Both the position numbers and the translations under genes were made by a program. Below, piece after piece: positions 49,518 through 57,007 of a DNA stretch of 64,000 nt. The stretch covers positions 1-64,000 of IMG/VR virus record IMGVR_UViG_3300020159_001897. The stretch is one strand, 5' to 3'. The DNA is from a virus. Position 1 is the stretch's first letter. Each line of letters begins with the position of its first letter. The notes beneath the pieces were generated by a model that saw only the letters and a program-made list of their open reading frames with translations, did no database searches and was not told where the DNA came from.

Positions 49518-49604
49518 CAGTGACCCGTGCGCCCTGGCCCCCACGCCTAAACCTAAAGTAGAGGTTGAGGGTTTATCTCAGGTAGAGGTTGAGGGTTATA
49601 TATG

Positions 49605-49673
49605 CCCCTCTCCGTAGAGAAAATGGTAAGAAGAACTGATTGATTTTATTTCGCGCTACCGTTTCCCTTGGGC
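49605..49673. repeat. boundary element D
   Basis: CCCCTCTCCGTAGAGAAA, ATGGTAAG variant, TGATTTTATTT, GCGCTACCGTTTCCCTTGGGC. ATG 49623 to TGA 49641. Confidence 0.75.
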
Positions 49674-49879
49674 TACTCGAGCCCGCGCCACGCAGTTGCT
49701 GAACGACGCGCCAGCCTCGCAGTAAAGCAAGGGAATGGTGTGCCGCAGTAAATGCAGTGTGGGTCTTTCCCGCCATCTGTTGAGTGCGGTGCCGACATCA
49801 TATGAATCGTTGACTGCAGTCTGTTGATTACAATGTCTCTTGGGTCTACTTCAATATAATTTTCTTCGTTGTCTTCCAT
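49673..49879 (-). CDS. 68-residue zinc-binding protein
   Basis: AGGAGAC site. H-C-I-Y-C-G-T-P-F-P-C forms a short zinc knuckle; the first half is acidic and helical. Second gene after the YubB-like one. Confidence 0.65.
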   Translation of the reverse strand: MEDNEENYIEVDPRDIVINRLQSTIHMMSAPHSTDGGKDPHCIYCGTPFPCFTARLARRSATAWRGLE

Positions 49880-49906
49880 TTGTCTCCTAGTTGGAATGTG
49901 ATGGGG

Positions 49907-50530
49907 CTATTGCCCCACCATCACTTCCATTGTCGCTTCGTGTAGTGCGCTTTCAAGTGCTTCGTACACTTCTTCCATCGCTTGGTCGTGCTTCTCCATT
50001 GAGGCATCATCGTCCCAGTCGTATTCGGGCAGATTATTTAGGCTTATACTATTTTCAGAAATCTCTTCTCCGCCTTTGTATAATTCCCAGCCAGCAAAAC
50101 CCATTCCCTCTTCGGTGTACCAAACGCCAAATGCAAGCGTAGGGAATTGCGCCGAGATGCGCTGAATGAGACCACGAGCAGGCGACCAAGCCGACTGATA
50201 GGCGAATGTAATGTCGTGGTAGTCCTCTTTGTCAAGAACTTCGTGCCACGCTCCATTCGGTTGAATGTCGTATGCGCCCCATTTAGTTCCCCACACATCT
50301 ATTGCGTTCTGATAGCCGTCAAAGCCATCTTCTGCATTTGAGAATGCGCTGAAAACTTGCTCAGTGCCGTCTTCTTTTTCCCAGCGAACTTCTTTGCTTG
50401 CTCGTGGGTCTAGCGGTACGAGTTTGTTGAAGTTGTAATCGTTTCCGCCTTCGTGGGTTTCCGAGACAAAACGCCTTAGTTCCTTTTTGTCTCCTGTAAT
50501 TGTAAGTCTATTATCGCAATGATTTGGCAT
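49907..50530 (-). CDS. YubB/Api92-like ferredoxin-fold protein
   Basis: 207 residues. Start MPNHCDNRLTITGDKKELRR and the pattern F-N-K-L-V-P-L, W-G-T-K-W-G-A-Y-D, F-A-Y-Q-S-A-W-S-P and FPTLAFGVWYTEEGMGFAGW match the YubB/Api92 family carried by phages and plasmids. Function unknown; often in mobile DNA. Confidence 0.85.
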   Translation of the reverse strand: MPNHCDNRLTITGDKKELRRFVSETHEGGNDYNFNKLVPLDPRASKEVRWEKEDGTEQVFSAFSNAEDGFDGYQNAIDVWGTKWGAYDIQPNGAWHEVLDKEDYHDITFAYQSAWSPARGLIQRISAQFPTLAFGVWYTEEGMGFAGWELYKGGEEISENSISLNNLPEYDWDDDASMEKHDQAMEEVYEALESALHEATMEVMVGQ

Positions 50531-50563
50531 TAGTTTCTCCTTTGTTGGTTTATGTTATATTCT

Positions 50564-50592
50564 ATTATACCAGTTCTACTGATGTTTCGCAA
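50564..50592 (-). promoter_or_regulatory. promoter of the YubB-like gene
   Basis: TTGCGA, 17 bp, TATAAT inside the end of the next gene. Confidence 0.8.
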
Positions 50593-50720
50593 CTCATTAG
50601 GCAAAGTCTTATGTCTAATAGTAAGTCGGTCATTTCAGCAGACGATACAAGTGATTGCCCCGCTATTTTTTGTATTGCTCCATCTACAAGTTGAGTCGCT
50701 TGCACTAAGGATTCGTTCAC
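50565..50720 (-). CDS. 51-residue helical protein
   Basis: GTG start with AGGAGAATATTC, sharing GTGA with the gene upstream. NESLVQATQLVDGAIQKIAG then a second helix. The whole promoter at 50564 lies in its last codons. Confidence 0.55.
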   Translation of the reverse strand: MNESLVQATQLVDGAIQKIAGQSLVSSAEMTDLLLDIRLCLMSCETSVELV

Positions 50721-50920
50721 GAATATTCTCCTATGTCTAGAAATCCCGTGCCGTTACCCTCGGGGTCAGCCATAACAATAGCGTATGTGTCGTCAGTGAA
50801 TTCAAGTACGGCAGTTGGGTTGCTATTTTTATACCAACCGAGTTGTTCGTACTCCTCGTCCCCCAGGCTCCGCACCCCCGCGATTGTTTTTCCGATAAGT
50901 GTTTCTGCGTAGTGGCTCAT
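50717..50920 (-). CDS. 67-residue hypothetical protein
   Basis: GGAGATAG site, ATGA overlap with the gene upstream. GKTIAGVRSLGDEEYEQLGW, then A-V-L-E-F-T-D-D-T-Y-A-I-V-M: a compact alpha/beta domain. No family. Confidence 0.6.
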   Translation of the reverse strand: MSHYAETLIGKTIAGVRSLGDEEYEQLGWYKNSNPTAVLEFTDDTYAIVMADPEGNGTGFLDIGEYS

Positions 50921-51180
50921 AGGGCTATCTCCATCTTTACTGGTGCTGATGCGAGCAACTCTGCATAGACGGGTGAGGCGTATGCTTCGCCGTCTTTGGT
51001 GATGGTGAACACTGGCTCCCAAAAGTTGCCACTGCGAACCCTTGCGCTCAGTTCTGTGCCCTCTTTCCAGTTCTTGGTGACGAACTCAACTGCCTCTACG
51101 ACATCGTAGAACCACTCCTCGCGCGCCATTGTCAAGACCACGCGAATTGCTGGTGAGCCGTACATTCTTGGTTTTCTCAT
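50917..51180 (-). CDS. 87-residue hypothetical protein
   Basis: AGGAGAAACC site. MRKPRMYGSPAIRVVLTMAR, a helix VVEAVEFVTKNW and strands. Alpha/beta; no family. First gene of a three-gene operon. Confidence 0.6.
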   Translation of the reverse strand: MRKPRMYGSPAIRVVLTMAREEWFYDVVEAVEFVTKNWKEGTELSARVRSGNFWEPVFTITKDGEAYASPVYAELLASAPVKMEIAL

Positions 51181-51214
51181 TGGTTTCTCCTTTGTTGTCA
51201 TTGGGTATGTATAT

Positions 51215-51243
51215 ATTATATCAGGTTGTGCAGGCGATTGCAA
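51215..51243 (-). promoter_or_regulatory. promoter of the three-gene operon
   Basis: TTGCAA, 17 bp, TATAAT. Confidence 0.85.
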
Positions 51244-51314
51244 CCTCTGCTAAAAGATTTTATTTCGCCGTCCCCTACCCCTGCCGCATTTTTTCAAATT
51301 TGGCGGGCGGGCTA

Positions 51315-51344
51315 TCGGGCCCGACAGTTTCCCATCGGGCCCGA
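51315..51344. terminator. two GC palindromes
   Basis: TCGGGCCCGA at 51315 and 51335, each self-complementary and together able to form one longer hairpin after the DUF932-like gene. Confidence 0.6.
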
Positions 51345-51353
51345 CCGCTAGTG

Positions 51354-52394
51354 CTACAGGCTCGCTAGAGCCTGCAACACTTTCGTATCTGCCGTACCAG
51401 TAGAACCGCTAAGAGCGTTGAGCATATTGCGCTCTACTCGGTTCTTGTCAGTGCCAGCCTTGTGATGGTTGTAGGTGTTGTAAGCCTGCAACACTCCCAA
51501 CGCTGAACCCTTCCACGGTGCTACTCGCATATCGTTAGCGTAGAGGTCTTTCAACGCCCAACGCTTATTCTCTGCACGAGTGATTGCCGTCTTCATTTCA
51601 AGGTCGGTCGGTACTGGTACTAACTGGTTGAGCAGTGTGTTCCACTGTTCGTCCGTTACTTTCCATTCCGACAACTTTGTAATCTCTGCGATTACATCGT
51701 CAGTCATTTTGTGAATAATTCCAAGCGCATCACGAGCCGATTGAATTTTCAATGCGCTGTGCTTTGAGTGGCGAGCCTTGAATTGCTCTCCATCTTCGCC
51801 CATCGCCATTGAGTGTGTGTTGTCGCAGACCACGAAGGTAGAAACCTTCTTGTAGGTCGTTGCCAATGTCCCAATGTGGCTAGTTGTTGCAAGTAAGTGC
51901 GGACGAACCTTGAAGCCGTCAATGACTTCAATGCTTTCGGGCATTTCAAGCGACACCCAAGCAACTCCGCCATTCTTCAACAAGCCTGCAGAACCGATTG
52001 CCAACTCGTCATCTACGAGGTTTGCGAGGTTCTTTACGAGCCAGTCGTTGTACTGGTGGATTGCGTAGCCATCTTTGAAGATTTCAAACAGGTCGTTTGT
52101 GTCATCTCGCAGGATTGCTTTACGGTTTTCAGCCTTGATGAACTTGACGGGATTTCCGTTTTCGTCCACGCTGGTTGCATCGTCCATCGTTGCTGGCACT
52201 TGAATGAACACTGGGGCTTCTTGTGCCGACCAAGCGAACAGCCTGCGCTGTACATCTTCAACAGGGATTGCTCCTGCATAATGGTTCGGCTCATCGCCTT
52301 GTGCATCTTTCTTGTAGTGCCACGCATTTCCACGCTGGTCGGTCATACCAACCAAAATCTGCGTGTTGTACCACTCGGTAGTTTCCATTCCCAT
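51354..52394 (-). CDS. TIGR03299/DUF932-like phage-plasmid protein
   Basis: 346 residues, AGGAG site. ETTEWYNTQILVGMTDQRGN, YAGAIPVEDVQRRLF, A-G-L-L-K-N-G-G-V-A-W-V-S-L-E, FKVRPHLLATTSHIGTLATT and H-S-A-L-K-I-Q-S-A-R match the TIGR03299 family of phages and plasmids, thought to act near DNA replication or recombination. The largest protein in the small-gene region. Confidence 0.85.
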   Translation of the reverse strand: MGMETTEWYNTQILVGMTDQRGNAWHYKKDAQGDEPNHYAGAIPVEDVQRRLFAWSAQEAPVFIQVPATMDDATSVDENGNPVKFIKAENRKAILRDDTNDLFEIFKDGYAIHQYNDWLVKNLANLVDDELAIGSAGLLKNGGVAWVSLEMPESIEVIDGFKVRPHLLATTSHIGTLATTYKKVSTFVVCDNTHSMAMGEDGEQFKARHSKHSALKIQSARDALGIIHKMTDDVIAEITKLSEWKVTDEQWNTLLNQLVPVPTDLEMKTAITRAENKRWALKDLYANDMRVAPWKGSALGVLQAYNTYNHHKAGTDKNRVERNMLNALSGSTGTADTKVLQALASL

Positions 52395-52440
52395 TTTATT
52401 GCTCCTTTGTTAGTTTGTTGTTTGATTACTTACTGATACT

Positions 52441-52469
52441 ATTGTATCACTTTATCGCAGGCTTTGCAA
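52441..52469 (-). promoter_or_regulatory. promoter of the DUF932-like gene
   Basis: TTGCAA, 17 bp, TACAAT. Confidence 0.8.
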
Positions 52470-52567
52470 CCCGTACAGAAGGTTTTTTTTATTTCTTCTC
52501 GATAACTTGATAATTCAATTCTATCGGGACATTGCCAAAACACCAACCTCAAAATAAAATTATCGGG

Positions 52568-52577
52568 TGATATATCA
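52568..52577. promoter_or_regulatory. TGATATATCA palindrome 9
   Basis: Exact copy about 100 bp upstream of the TACAAT promoter. Confidence 0.7.
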
Positions 52578-52638
52578 CGGCTTAGTGCTAAATAGACCCG
52601 CGCGTCCCCTGTGGTTATTGTCTTTCAACTGTTTTGTT

Positions 52639-52704
52639 CCCTGCCCGAGGAAAATGGTGTTCCAGAGTAATTGATTTTATTTTCGCACTCCGTTTCCCTT
52701 GGGG
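52639..52704. repeat. boundary element E
   Basis: GAGGAAAATGGTGTTCCA, variable 6, TGATTTTATTT, GCACTCCGTTTCCCTTGGGG. ATG 52654 to TGA 52672. Confidence 0.75.
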
Positions 52705-52733
52705 CTGGTGCCCTGGCGCACAAATAAAAAAGA

Positions 52734-52765
52734 CCCAGCCTAGTAATGGGGGTGACTAGGCTGGG
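52734..52765 (-). terminator. strong terminator after the 91-residue gene
   Basis: 11-bp stem CCCAGCCTAGT/ACTAGGCTGGG followed on the minus strand by TCTTTTTTATTT. A second, weaker stem (ATGGCTC/GAGCCAT at 52774/52795) lies between it and the stop codon. Confidence 0.9.
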
Positions 52766-52809
52766 CCGCGCAGATGGCTCACAAAGGAGATTAAGGAGCC
52801 ATCGCGAAC

Positions 52810-53085
52810 TTAAACAAATTTATCGCATTCTGTACAGAAGTCTGGAACTAACTCAGAGTCTGATTTAAAGATAACTTTTGGGAACTTGTCTGAGTCGAAT
52901 GACCACTCATTTTCCCTATCTACTTTTAAATCATCTGCCAGCAGGTCGAGCATGTCTTCCGTCGACTGTGACTTGAGAGTCTTGTCGATAAATCCATCCA
53001 GGTACATCTTGCGACGTAGGCACTTAGGGCAGAATGTTTCCGCCTTAAATACATACCCTGTGATTTCATCGAATGTCTTCAACAA
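52810..53085 (-). CDS. zinc-binding hypothetical protein
   Basis: About 91 residues; no ATG, TTG start chosen for AAAGGA 6 nt upstream. F-C-P-K-C-L-R and F-C-T-E-C-D give four Cys. A helical middle with EDMLDLLADDLKVDRENEW. Overlaps the gene upstream. Confidence 0.6.
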   Translation of the reverse strand: MLKTFDEITGYVFKAETFCPKCLRRKMYLDGFIDKTLKSQSTEDMLDLLADDLKVDRENEWSFDSDKFPKVIFKSDSELVPDFCTECDKFV

Positions 53086-53308
53086 GTAGCATCCTTTCAA
53101 AGGCACGGGTTGCCGCCGCTGGGAACTCTGGCAGTGCACTTACGGGCCAAAGCGATTCGAGAGCATGAATGCTCATTGCCTCTTCTCGTCCGCAGTCAGA
53201 ACATACTTCTGTTTTATTGTCGACTCTAGAGATTGCTCCAGGGTATCGACCAGGCGTCAGGTTGCTCGGAATATATCCTTGGCACCGCGGGCACACAGGA
53301 GCGTTCAC
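53066..53308 (-). CDS. zinc-ribbon protein, actinophage type
   Basis: 80 residues from a GTG with AGGA upstream. V-C-P-R-C-Q-G-Y-I-P and V-C-S-D-C-G-R-E-E-A around PGRYPGAISRVDNKTE match a zinc-ribbon family common in actinophages. Overlaps both neighbours. Confidence 0.75.
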   Translation of the reverse strand: MNAPVCPRCQGYIPSNLTPGRYPGAISRVDNKTEVCSDCGREEAMSIHALESLWPVSALPEFPAAATRAFERMLLVEDIR

Positions 53309-53418
53309 GAGGGCTTCCTAAACGCTGTTGGGTGTGCTGCACGGGAGCGTTCTTGTTTGCGCTTCCTAGAGGCTCCTAGAGGGCTTAGAAGGGACTTCAG
53401 TATTCTGTTCGGTTTCAT
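53305..53418 (-). CDS. 37-residue basic peptide
   Basis: MKPNRILKSLLSPLGASRKR and K-Q-E-R-S-R: strongly basic. AAAGGAGAAACAA site is excellent. Shares GTGA with the zinc-ribbon gene. Possibly DNA- or RNA-binding. Confidence 0.6.
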   Translation of the reverse strand: MKPNRILKSLLSPLGASRKRKQERSRAAHPTAFRKPS

Positions 53419-53458
53419 TTGTTTCTCCTTTGTTGTTGAGTTAGTTATTACATATTCA

Positions 53459-53487
53459 AGTATATCAGTTATTTGCTTCTTTGGCAA
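53459..53487 (-). promoter_or_regulatory. promoter of the basic-peptide operon
   Basis: TTGCCA, 17 bp, TATACT. Confidence 0.8.
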
Positions 53488-53540
53488 CTTTAGTTGCGCG
53501 GTTAAGGTGTGGTTAAGGGACGGTTATATGTACGGTTATG

Positions 53541-53627
53541 GGTGACAGTATGCCACCCCTAGAGGTGACAAATTGCCACTGGGGGGTGACAGTATGCCAC
53601 TAGGGGGGTGTCAGGATGTCACCTCAG
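53541..53627. promoter_or_regulatory. four-copy operator-like array
   Basis: GGTGACAGTATGCCAC, GGTGACAAATTGCCAC, GGTGACAGTATGCCAC and GGTGTCAGGATGTCACC start at 53541, 53564, 53585 and 53607, two DNA turns apart, right after the whiB stop and upstream of the promoter at 53459. Each unit is an imperfect dyad. Confidence 0.75.
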
Positions 53628-53985
53628 AGTCGCCTTCATCTTCTTCAAAATGCTTTGAACTTCCGCTATTCAAGAGCCTTTGTGCCCTTAAAATAAGACT
53701 TCGTTCACGGGCTGACTTGCCACCCCATATTCCGAATCGTTCTGATGACTCTAATGCTGATTCTAAACAATCGTGTCTTACCACGCACTCCTTGCAAATG
53801 CTTTTGGCGCGCCTTAACTTCTCTACATCGCCAGGGGCGGGATAGAAAGTAGTTGTCGGTTCATCTTTGCAGTTAGCCTGCTTTGTCCATGCTGGTCGTT
53901 CGATACGGAAACCCGTACCTGACTCCCACTCTGTTTGGGCATAGCGTTGCTTGGGCGCACGGTAAGAATCCCAAGGGCTAGACAT
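53611..53985 (-). CDS. WhiB-family iron-sulfur regulator
   Basis: 124 residues. Four Cys in WhiB order: N-C-K-D-E, then C-K-E-C-V-V-R-H-D-C with C-x2-C-x5-C spacing, followed by the G-I-W-G-G turn and a basic helix (K-S-A-R-E-R-S). The cluster ligands bind 4Fe-4S and the protein usually contacts the main sigma factor. Restricted to Actinobacteria and their phages. The ATG is 8 bases past a -10 box, so probably leaderless. Confidence 0.95.
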   Translation of the reverse strand: MSSPWDSYRAPKQRYAQTEWESGTGFRIERPAWTKQANCKDEPTTTFYPAPGDVEKLRRAKSICKECVVRHDCLESALESSERFGIWGGKSARERSLILRAQRLLNSGSSKHFEEDEGDSEVTS

Positions 53986-53993
53986 AGTTGCAG

Positions 53994-54022
53994 AATATAC
54001 AACATCCTGCTACCCATGTCTA
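53994..54022 (-). promoter_or_regulatory. leaderless promoter of whiB
   Basis: TAGACA, 17 bp, TATATT. Confidence 0.65.
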
Positions 54023-54043
54023 GTACCTAATAATTATTTATTC

Positions 54044-54232
54044 TTACCAAACAATTATGTCTGTCCGCTTGTTGTTTGTTAAGTCGTCTACGCCGAAACT
54101 ACCCATCTCGATGAGTTCGTCTACCGTGTACAACTGCAACATAGCCTTAAAGTTTTCTACTGCCGCTTGTGGTGTAGGTGCTTCGGTATCGTGTTCCTGC
54201 ATAAATTCCATATAAACTCTATAGTGATTCAT
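54044..54232 (-). CDS. 62-residue hypothetical protein
   Basis: GGAGGCAAGTA site. HYRVYMEFMQEHDTEAPTPQ, then a helix and strand: similar in plan to the 78-residue gene at 55422 (YLIQQ..V..I..Q...NSLEEA). Last of a six-gene operon. Confidence 0.6.
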   Translation of the reverse strand: MNHYRVYMEFMQEHDTEAPTPQAAVENFKAMLQLYTVDELIEMGSFGVDDLTNNKRTDIIVW

Positions 54233-54455
54233 TACTTGCCTCCATAATCATTTTGTTAAATAGTTCTACAACTTCTTCTTCGTTCTCCTCAAACTTCCCG
54301 TCACCGAGATAGCCCGACTCAAACTCTGAATTATCGTTGTTCCAAATCATTCGGTTGCCGAACATTGCCTGTTCGGTTTCCACATCGTGCACCCACCTGC
54401 CAGTGTTGCTGTCAAAGTAGGTGACGAAGTAATACTGTTTATTATTCTGCTTCAT
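54219..54455 (-). CDS. 78-residue acidic protein
   Basis: TGATG coupling with the gene upstream. YYFVTYFDSNTGRWVHDVET, then acidic helix EENEEEVVELFNKMIMEASN. No family. Confidence 0.6.
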   Translation of the reverse strand: MKQNNKQYYFVTYFDSNTGRWVHDVETEQAMFGNRMIWNNDNSEFESGYLGDGKFEENEEEVVELFNKMIMEASNESL

Positions 54456-54814
54456 CAGTAGCCTTCTTCGTCGTCGTCGTCGTACCAGCCGTCATCATCT
54501 TGTGCGCCTTGCGGAATAAGCGACTTGAAGCCAGCGTTCGGGTCTTCATTATTCGTCTCCACCGACTGAACAAAGCGAAGTGGGCACGAGTCTTCCCACC
54601 AGTGCTTTATCTTTGTCAACATTTCCTGTGTTGAGCCAGTGAAGTTGCATGAAGTACTGCACTCTTTTTCGTTGTAGTTATTTCTAAACCACTCCGCTTG
54701 CTCCAAGTCCATCGCAAGATAAATCTTGTGACAGCCATCAAAAGCAATTAGTTCTGCATACTGAATCGCATCTTCTACGTCGCTCCAGTAATCTTCCATT
54801 GTTGTTGTAGCCAT
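54455..54814 (-). CDS. 119-residue acidic protein
   Basis: AGGAGAAACTA site. DYWSDVEDAIQYAELIAFDG, C-H-K-I-Y-L-A-M-D-L-E-Q-A-E-W-F, and a D-rich end. No family. Confidence 0.65.
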   Translation of the reverse strand: MATTTMEDYWSDVEDAIQYAELIAFDGCHKIYLAMDLEQAEWFRNNYNEKECSTSCNFTGSTQEMLTKIKHWWEDSCPLRFVQSVETNNEDPNAGFKSLIPQGAQDDDGWYDDDDEEGY

Positions 54815-54840
54815 TAGTTTCTCCTTTGTTATTGTGTTAC

Positions 54841-55182
54841 TTACATTGTATCAGTTTCTTCGTCTGTTTCCTCAATAAAAGGAACAGAAACCAATAAAAC
54901 TTCTACTGACTGGTCTGTATCTACCGCCCCGTCAACAATTGGATATGCAAATGCCTTTAGGACACCGTGCTCATTAATATAATAATTAATATCAATGTAG
55001 TCGTTGTATGAGTCCCACTCATCGTGCTCTAGGTGATAGTTGCCTAGACCCATTGCGTGGAGCAGTACCATCGAACCACACTTTGTCTTTGCGTGGCGGA
55101 TAATGTCATCCAACTGGAACATCACAACGCCAAGTTTCTTGGCTTCGTTATATAAATCTTTTTCTAGTACTTGCATTGCCAT
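54841..55182 (-). CDS. 113-residue hypothetical protein
   Basis: AAGGAGAC site, TAATG with the gene upstream. Helical first half (DLYNEAKKLGVVMFQLDDII) and a strand-rich acidic second half. No family. Confidence 0.65.
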   Translation of the reverse strand: MAMQVLEKDLYNEAKKLGVVMFQLDDIIRHAKTKCGSMVLLHAMGLGNYHLEHDEWDSYNDYIDINYYINEHGVLKAFAYPIVDGAVDTDQSVEVLLVSVPFIEETDEETDTM

Positions 55183-55412
55183 TAGAAGTCTCCTTTTTCA
55201 TAAATTACATAGTTTAAAATTTCCCATATTTTTGTATTAATGTGTTCGTACCCTTCATTGTTGTCAAAGTCCTCTACGGCTTTTAACCACTGTTCGTCAG
55301 AGCACGGATTGTTATCGGCATCATAAAATAATTCCTTACCCCACCAAGAAGCACATATCTCCTCATCTTTCGGGTAACGCTCCAACATTCTGATTACTTC
55401 CCAAACTTTCAT
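55182..55412 (-). CDS. 76-residue hypothetical protein
   Basis: AGGAGAACAC site. KVWEVIRMLERYPKDEEICA, then acidic and aromatic helices. No family. Confidence 0.65.
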   Translation of the reverse strand: MKVWEVIRMLERYPKDEEICASWWGKELFYDADNNPCSDEQWLKAVEDFDNNEGYEHINTKIWEILNYVIYEKGDF

Positions 55413-55421
55413 TGTGTTCTC

Positions 55422-55658
55422 CTAACCTATTCCTAAAATAAGATACGGCTTTAGTTGGTCTTGTGTCATTACTGCTGTCCAGTGTTCTACTTCAGAAACA
55501 TCCCACGGTTTATCCCACGGAAGTACCTGAATATCAATAATGTCCTCGTAGATGTGGTCGCCACTATCCACCAACGCCTGTGCTTCCTCTAGGCTGTTGG
55601 CATCAACTTGATAAGTGATTGCTACATCAACTGATTGTTGTATTAAATATTGTTTCAT
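55422..55658 (-). CDS. 78-residue hypothetical protein
   Basis: AGGAGAAACTA site. Strand-turn-helix QQSVDVAITYQVDANSLEEA, then V-D-S-G-D-H resembles small phage and plasmid DpnD/PcfM-like domains. First gene of the six-gene operon. Confidence 0.6.
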   Translation of the reverse strand: MKQYLIQQSVDVAITYQVDANSLEEAQALVDSGDHIYEDIIDIQVLPWDKPWDVSEVEHWTAVMTQDQLKPYLILGIG

Positions 55659-55684
55659 TAGTTTCTCCTTTGTTTAGTTTTGAA

Positions 55685-55721
55685 TAGTGGGACAGTCACC
55701 CCGACAGTGACTGCCCCACTA
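55685..55721. terminator. hairpin after the 154-residue gene
   Basis: TAGTGGGACAGTCAC pairs with GTGACTGCCCCACTA (one mismatch) across 7 nt. Confidence 0.7.
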
Positions 55722-55726
55722 CATCT

Positions 55727-55755
55727 AGTTTATCAGCATTATTGAATATTACCAA
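55727..55755 (-). promoter_or_regulatory. promoter candidate of the six-gene operon
   Basis: TTGGTA, 17 bp, TAAACT, overlapping the end of the gene upstream and followed by the hairpin. Weaker than the rest. Confidence 0.45.
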
Positions 55756-56213
55756 CTCGACTGATACTTGAAACTCCAAGTATCGTCCATCTTCAAGCAC
55801 TTATCAATAATTTCGATAGTGCTCTCGACATCTTGCCAGTACCACTCATCGAACTCGGTAGAGCCGAAGAAGAAGCCCGACTGTGTGGGCAACAATGCTT
55901 CTGCTTTATCCTTTTCTTTGAGTGCCAACTTGCAGAGGTCACGAAGTTCCATCAACTTGTCACGGTCTACATAGTATTCCGCACAGTTATCTTCACCACC
56001 CTGCACATTTTTGACGAACCAAGCGTGAACCTGATTTGCCTTGCGCCAGTATCCGACCTTTAGGTCAATATTGATTGACGGCAATTCTGTATCAACAAAC
56101 TTTTCACCGTCAATAGCGGTCAAAATATCGTTGAATATCTTGCGGTCTGCTTCGCCACGCCACTCGGCGTTGCTTGTGTACTTACTTGCGTATAGATATT
56201 GGTCTAATCCCAT
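55749..56213 (-). CDS. conserved phage/bacterial protein
   Basis: 154 residues, AGGAGAACAC site. MGLDQYLYASKYTSNAEWRG, VGYWRKANQVHAWFVKNVQG, GFFFGSTEFDEWYWQDVEST and a C-terminal Y-Q-S-S-W match a widely spread phage family (M-G-L-D-M-Y-L start, GYWRKAN core). Function unknown. Confidence 0.8.
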   Translation of the reverse strand: MGLDQYLYASKYTSNAEWRGEADRKIFNDILTAIDGEKFVDTELPSINIDLKVGYWRKANQVHAWFVKNVQGGEDNCAEYYVDRDKLMELRDLCKLALKEKDKAEALLPTQSGFFFGSTEFDEWYWQDVESTIEIIDKCLKMDDTWSFKYQSSW

Positions 56214-56252
56214 TGTGTTCTCCTTTGTTAAGTTGTTTATTGTGTTGTATCT

Positions 56253-56281
56253 ATTATAGCACGGATATTCTTGAATTGCAA
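56253..56281 (-). promoter_or_regulatory. promoter of the 154-residue gene
   Basis: TTGCAA, 17 bp, TATAAT. Confidence 0.85.
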
Positions 56282-56530
56282 CTATAAAGTGCTGAAATAA
56301 TCTGCGTTGAACAGTCCAGCCATGTAGGTTGCTTGTCCGACTATTTCTAAAGTATCCCATTGAATAATATTTCCGCAGTCAAAGCAGACATAGATATCTT
56401 TCCAGTCGCCATCAGGCTCTCGGATTACTCCGTTCTGGTGGCACGGATAGAAACCTGACGAGGCAGGCGTGTTGCCACACTTGCACTCAAACCAGTCTGG
56501 GTTTCCACCGATAAATTGTTTTTCTTCCAT
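56282..56530 (-). CDS. 82-residue zinc-binding protein
   Basis: AGGAGAACC site. C-K-C-G-N-T-P ... Y-P-C-H and V-C-F-D-C-G-N: two Cys pairs. No family. Confidence 0.65.
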   Translation of the reverse strand: MEEKQFIGGNPDWFECKCGNTPASSGFYPCHQNGVIREPDGDWKDIYVCFDCGNIIQWDTLEIVGQATYMAGLFNADYFSTL

Positions 56531-56560
56531 TAGGTTCTCCTTTGTAATTGCGTTACTTCA

Positions 56561-56566
56561 AGTATA
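56561..56566 (-). promoter_or_regulatory. lone -10 box
   Basis: TATACT before the 82-residue gene; no -35 at 17 bp. Confidence 0.35.
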
Positions 56567-56599
56567 CACGAATATTGCACAAAGCGGGCGGATTTGTTT

Positions 56600-56609
56600 G
56601 TGATATATC
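56600..56609. promoter_or_regulatory. TGATATATCA palindrome 10
   Basis: Exact copy upstream of the lone -10 box. Confidence 0.7.
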
Positions 56610-56652
56610 AGACGGTAAAATAAAAGAACACCACATCTACTGGGTGGGTTGT

Positions 56653-56722
56653 CCCCTCTCCAGCGAGAATATGGTGTTCCAAAACGAATGATTTTATTTA
56701 GTGCTGCCGTTTCCCTCGGGCC
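56653..56722. repeat. boundary element F
   Basis: CCCCTCTCCAGCGAGAAT, ATGGTGTTCCA, TGATTTTATTT, GTGCTGCCGTTTCCCTCGGGC. ATG 56671 to TGA 56689. Confidence 0.75.
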
Positions 56723-56970
56723 TAGACCCGCGCGAGGAAAGAGGTGCCTCCCATTTCTGCAATCGAAGTGGCAAACAGTTCTTGCAGGTCGCGGAACCTT
56801 ATCGAGACATTCTCCAGAATAAAATTACTGTCGAACATCCAGGCTCCACTGCAATTCCTCCCCTCCGAAATAGCGACGAGTGCGTCGACATCCATCGCGC
56901 GCAACAACGCCGCTAGTTCTATGCAGGACTCGAAGGTTGGCATCCGAGCGGATAATTTGAGTGGCTGCAT
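56722..56970 (-). CDS. 82-residue hypothetical protein
   Basis: ATG close after GGAGAC. Helical with S-C-I-E-L-A-A-L-L-R-A and V-S-I-R-F-R-D-L-Q-E-L. No family. Lies in the operon of the 79-residue gene. Confidence 0.55.
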   Translation of the reverse strand: MQPLKLSARMPTFESCIELAALLRAMDVDALVAISEGRNCSGAWMFDSNFILENVSIRFRDLQELFATSIAEMGGTSFLARV

Positions 56971-57007
56971 GTCTCCATACTGCCACTTTAAATCGTATAG
57001 TTTTTAA

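Noticed and set aside
53541-53627. CRISPR-like tandem repeats near whiB
   Set aside because: Period of 21-23 bp with spacers of 5-7 bp is too short; operator array fits better.
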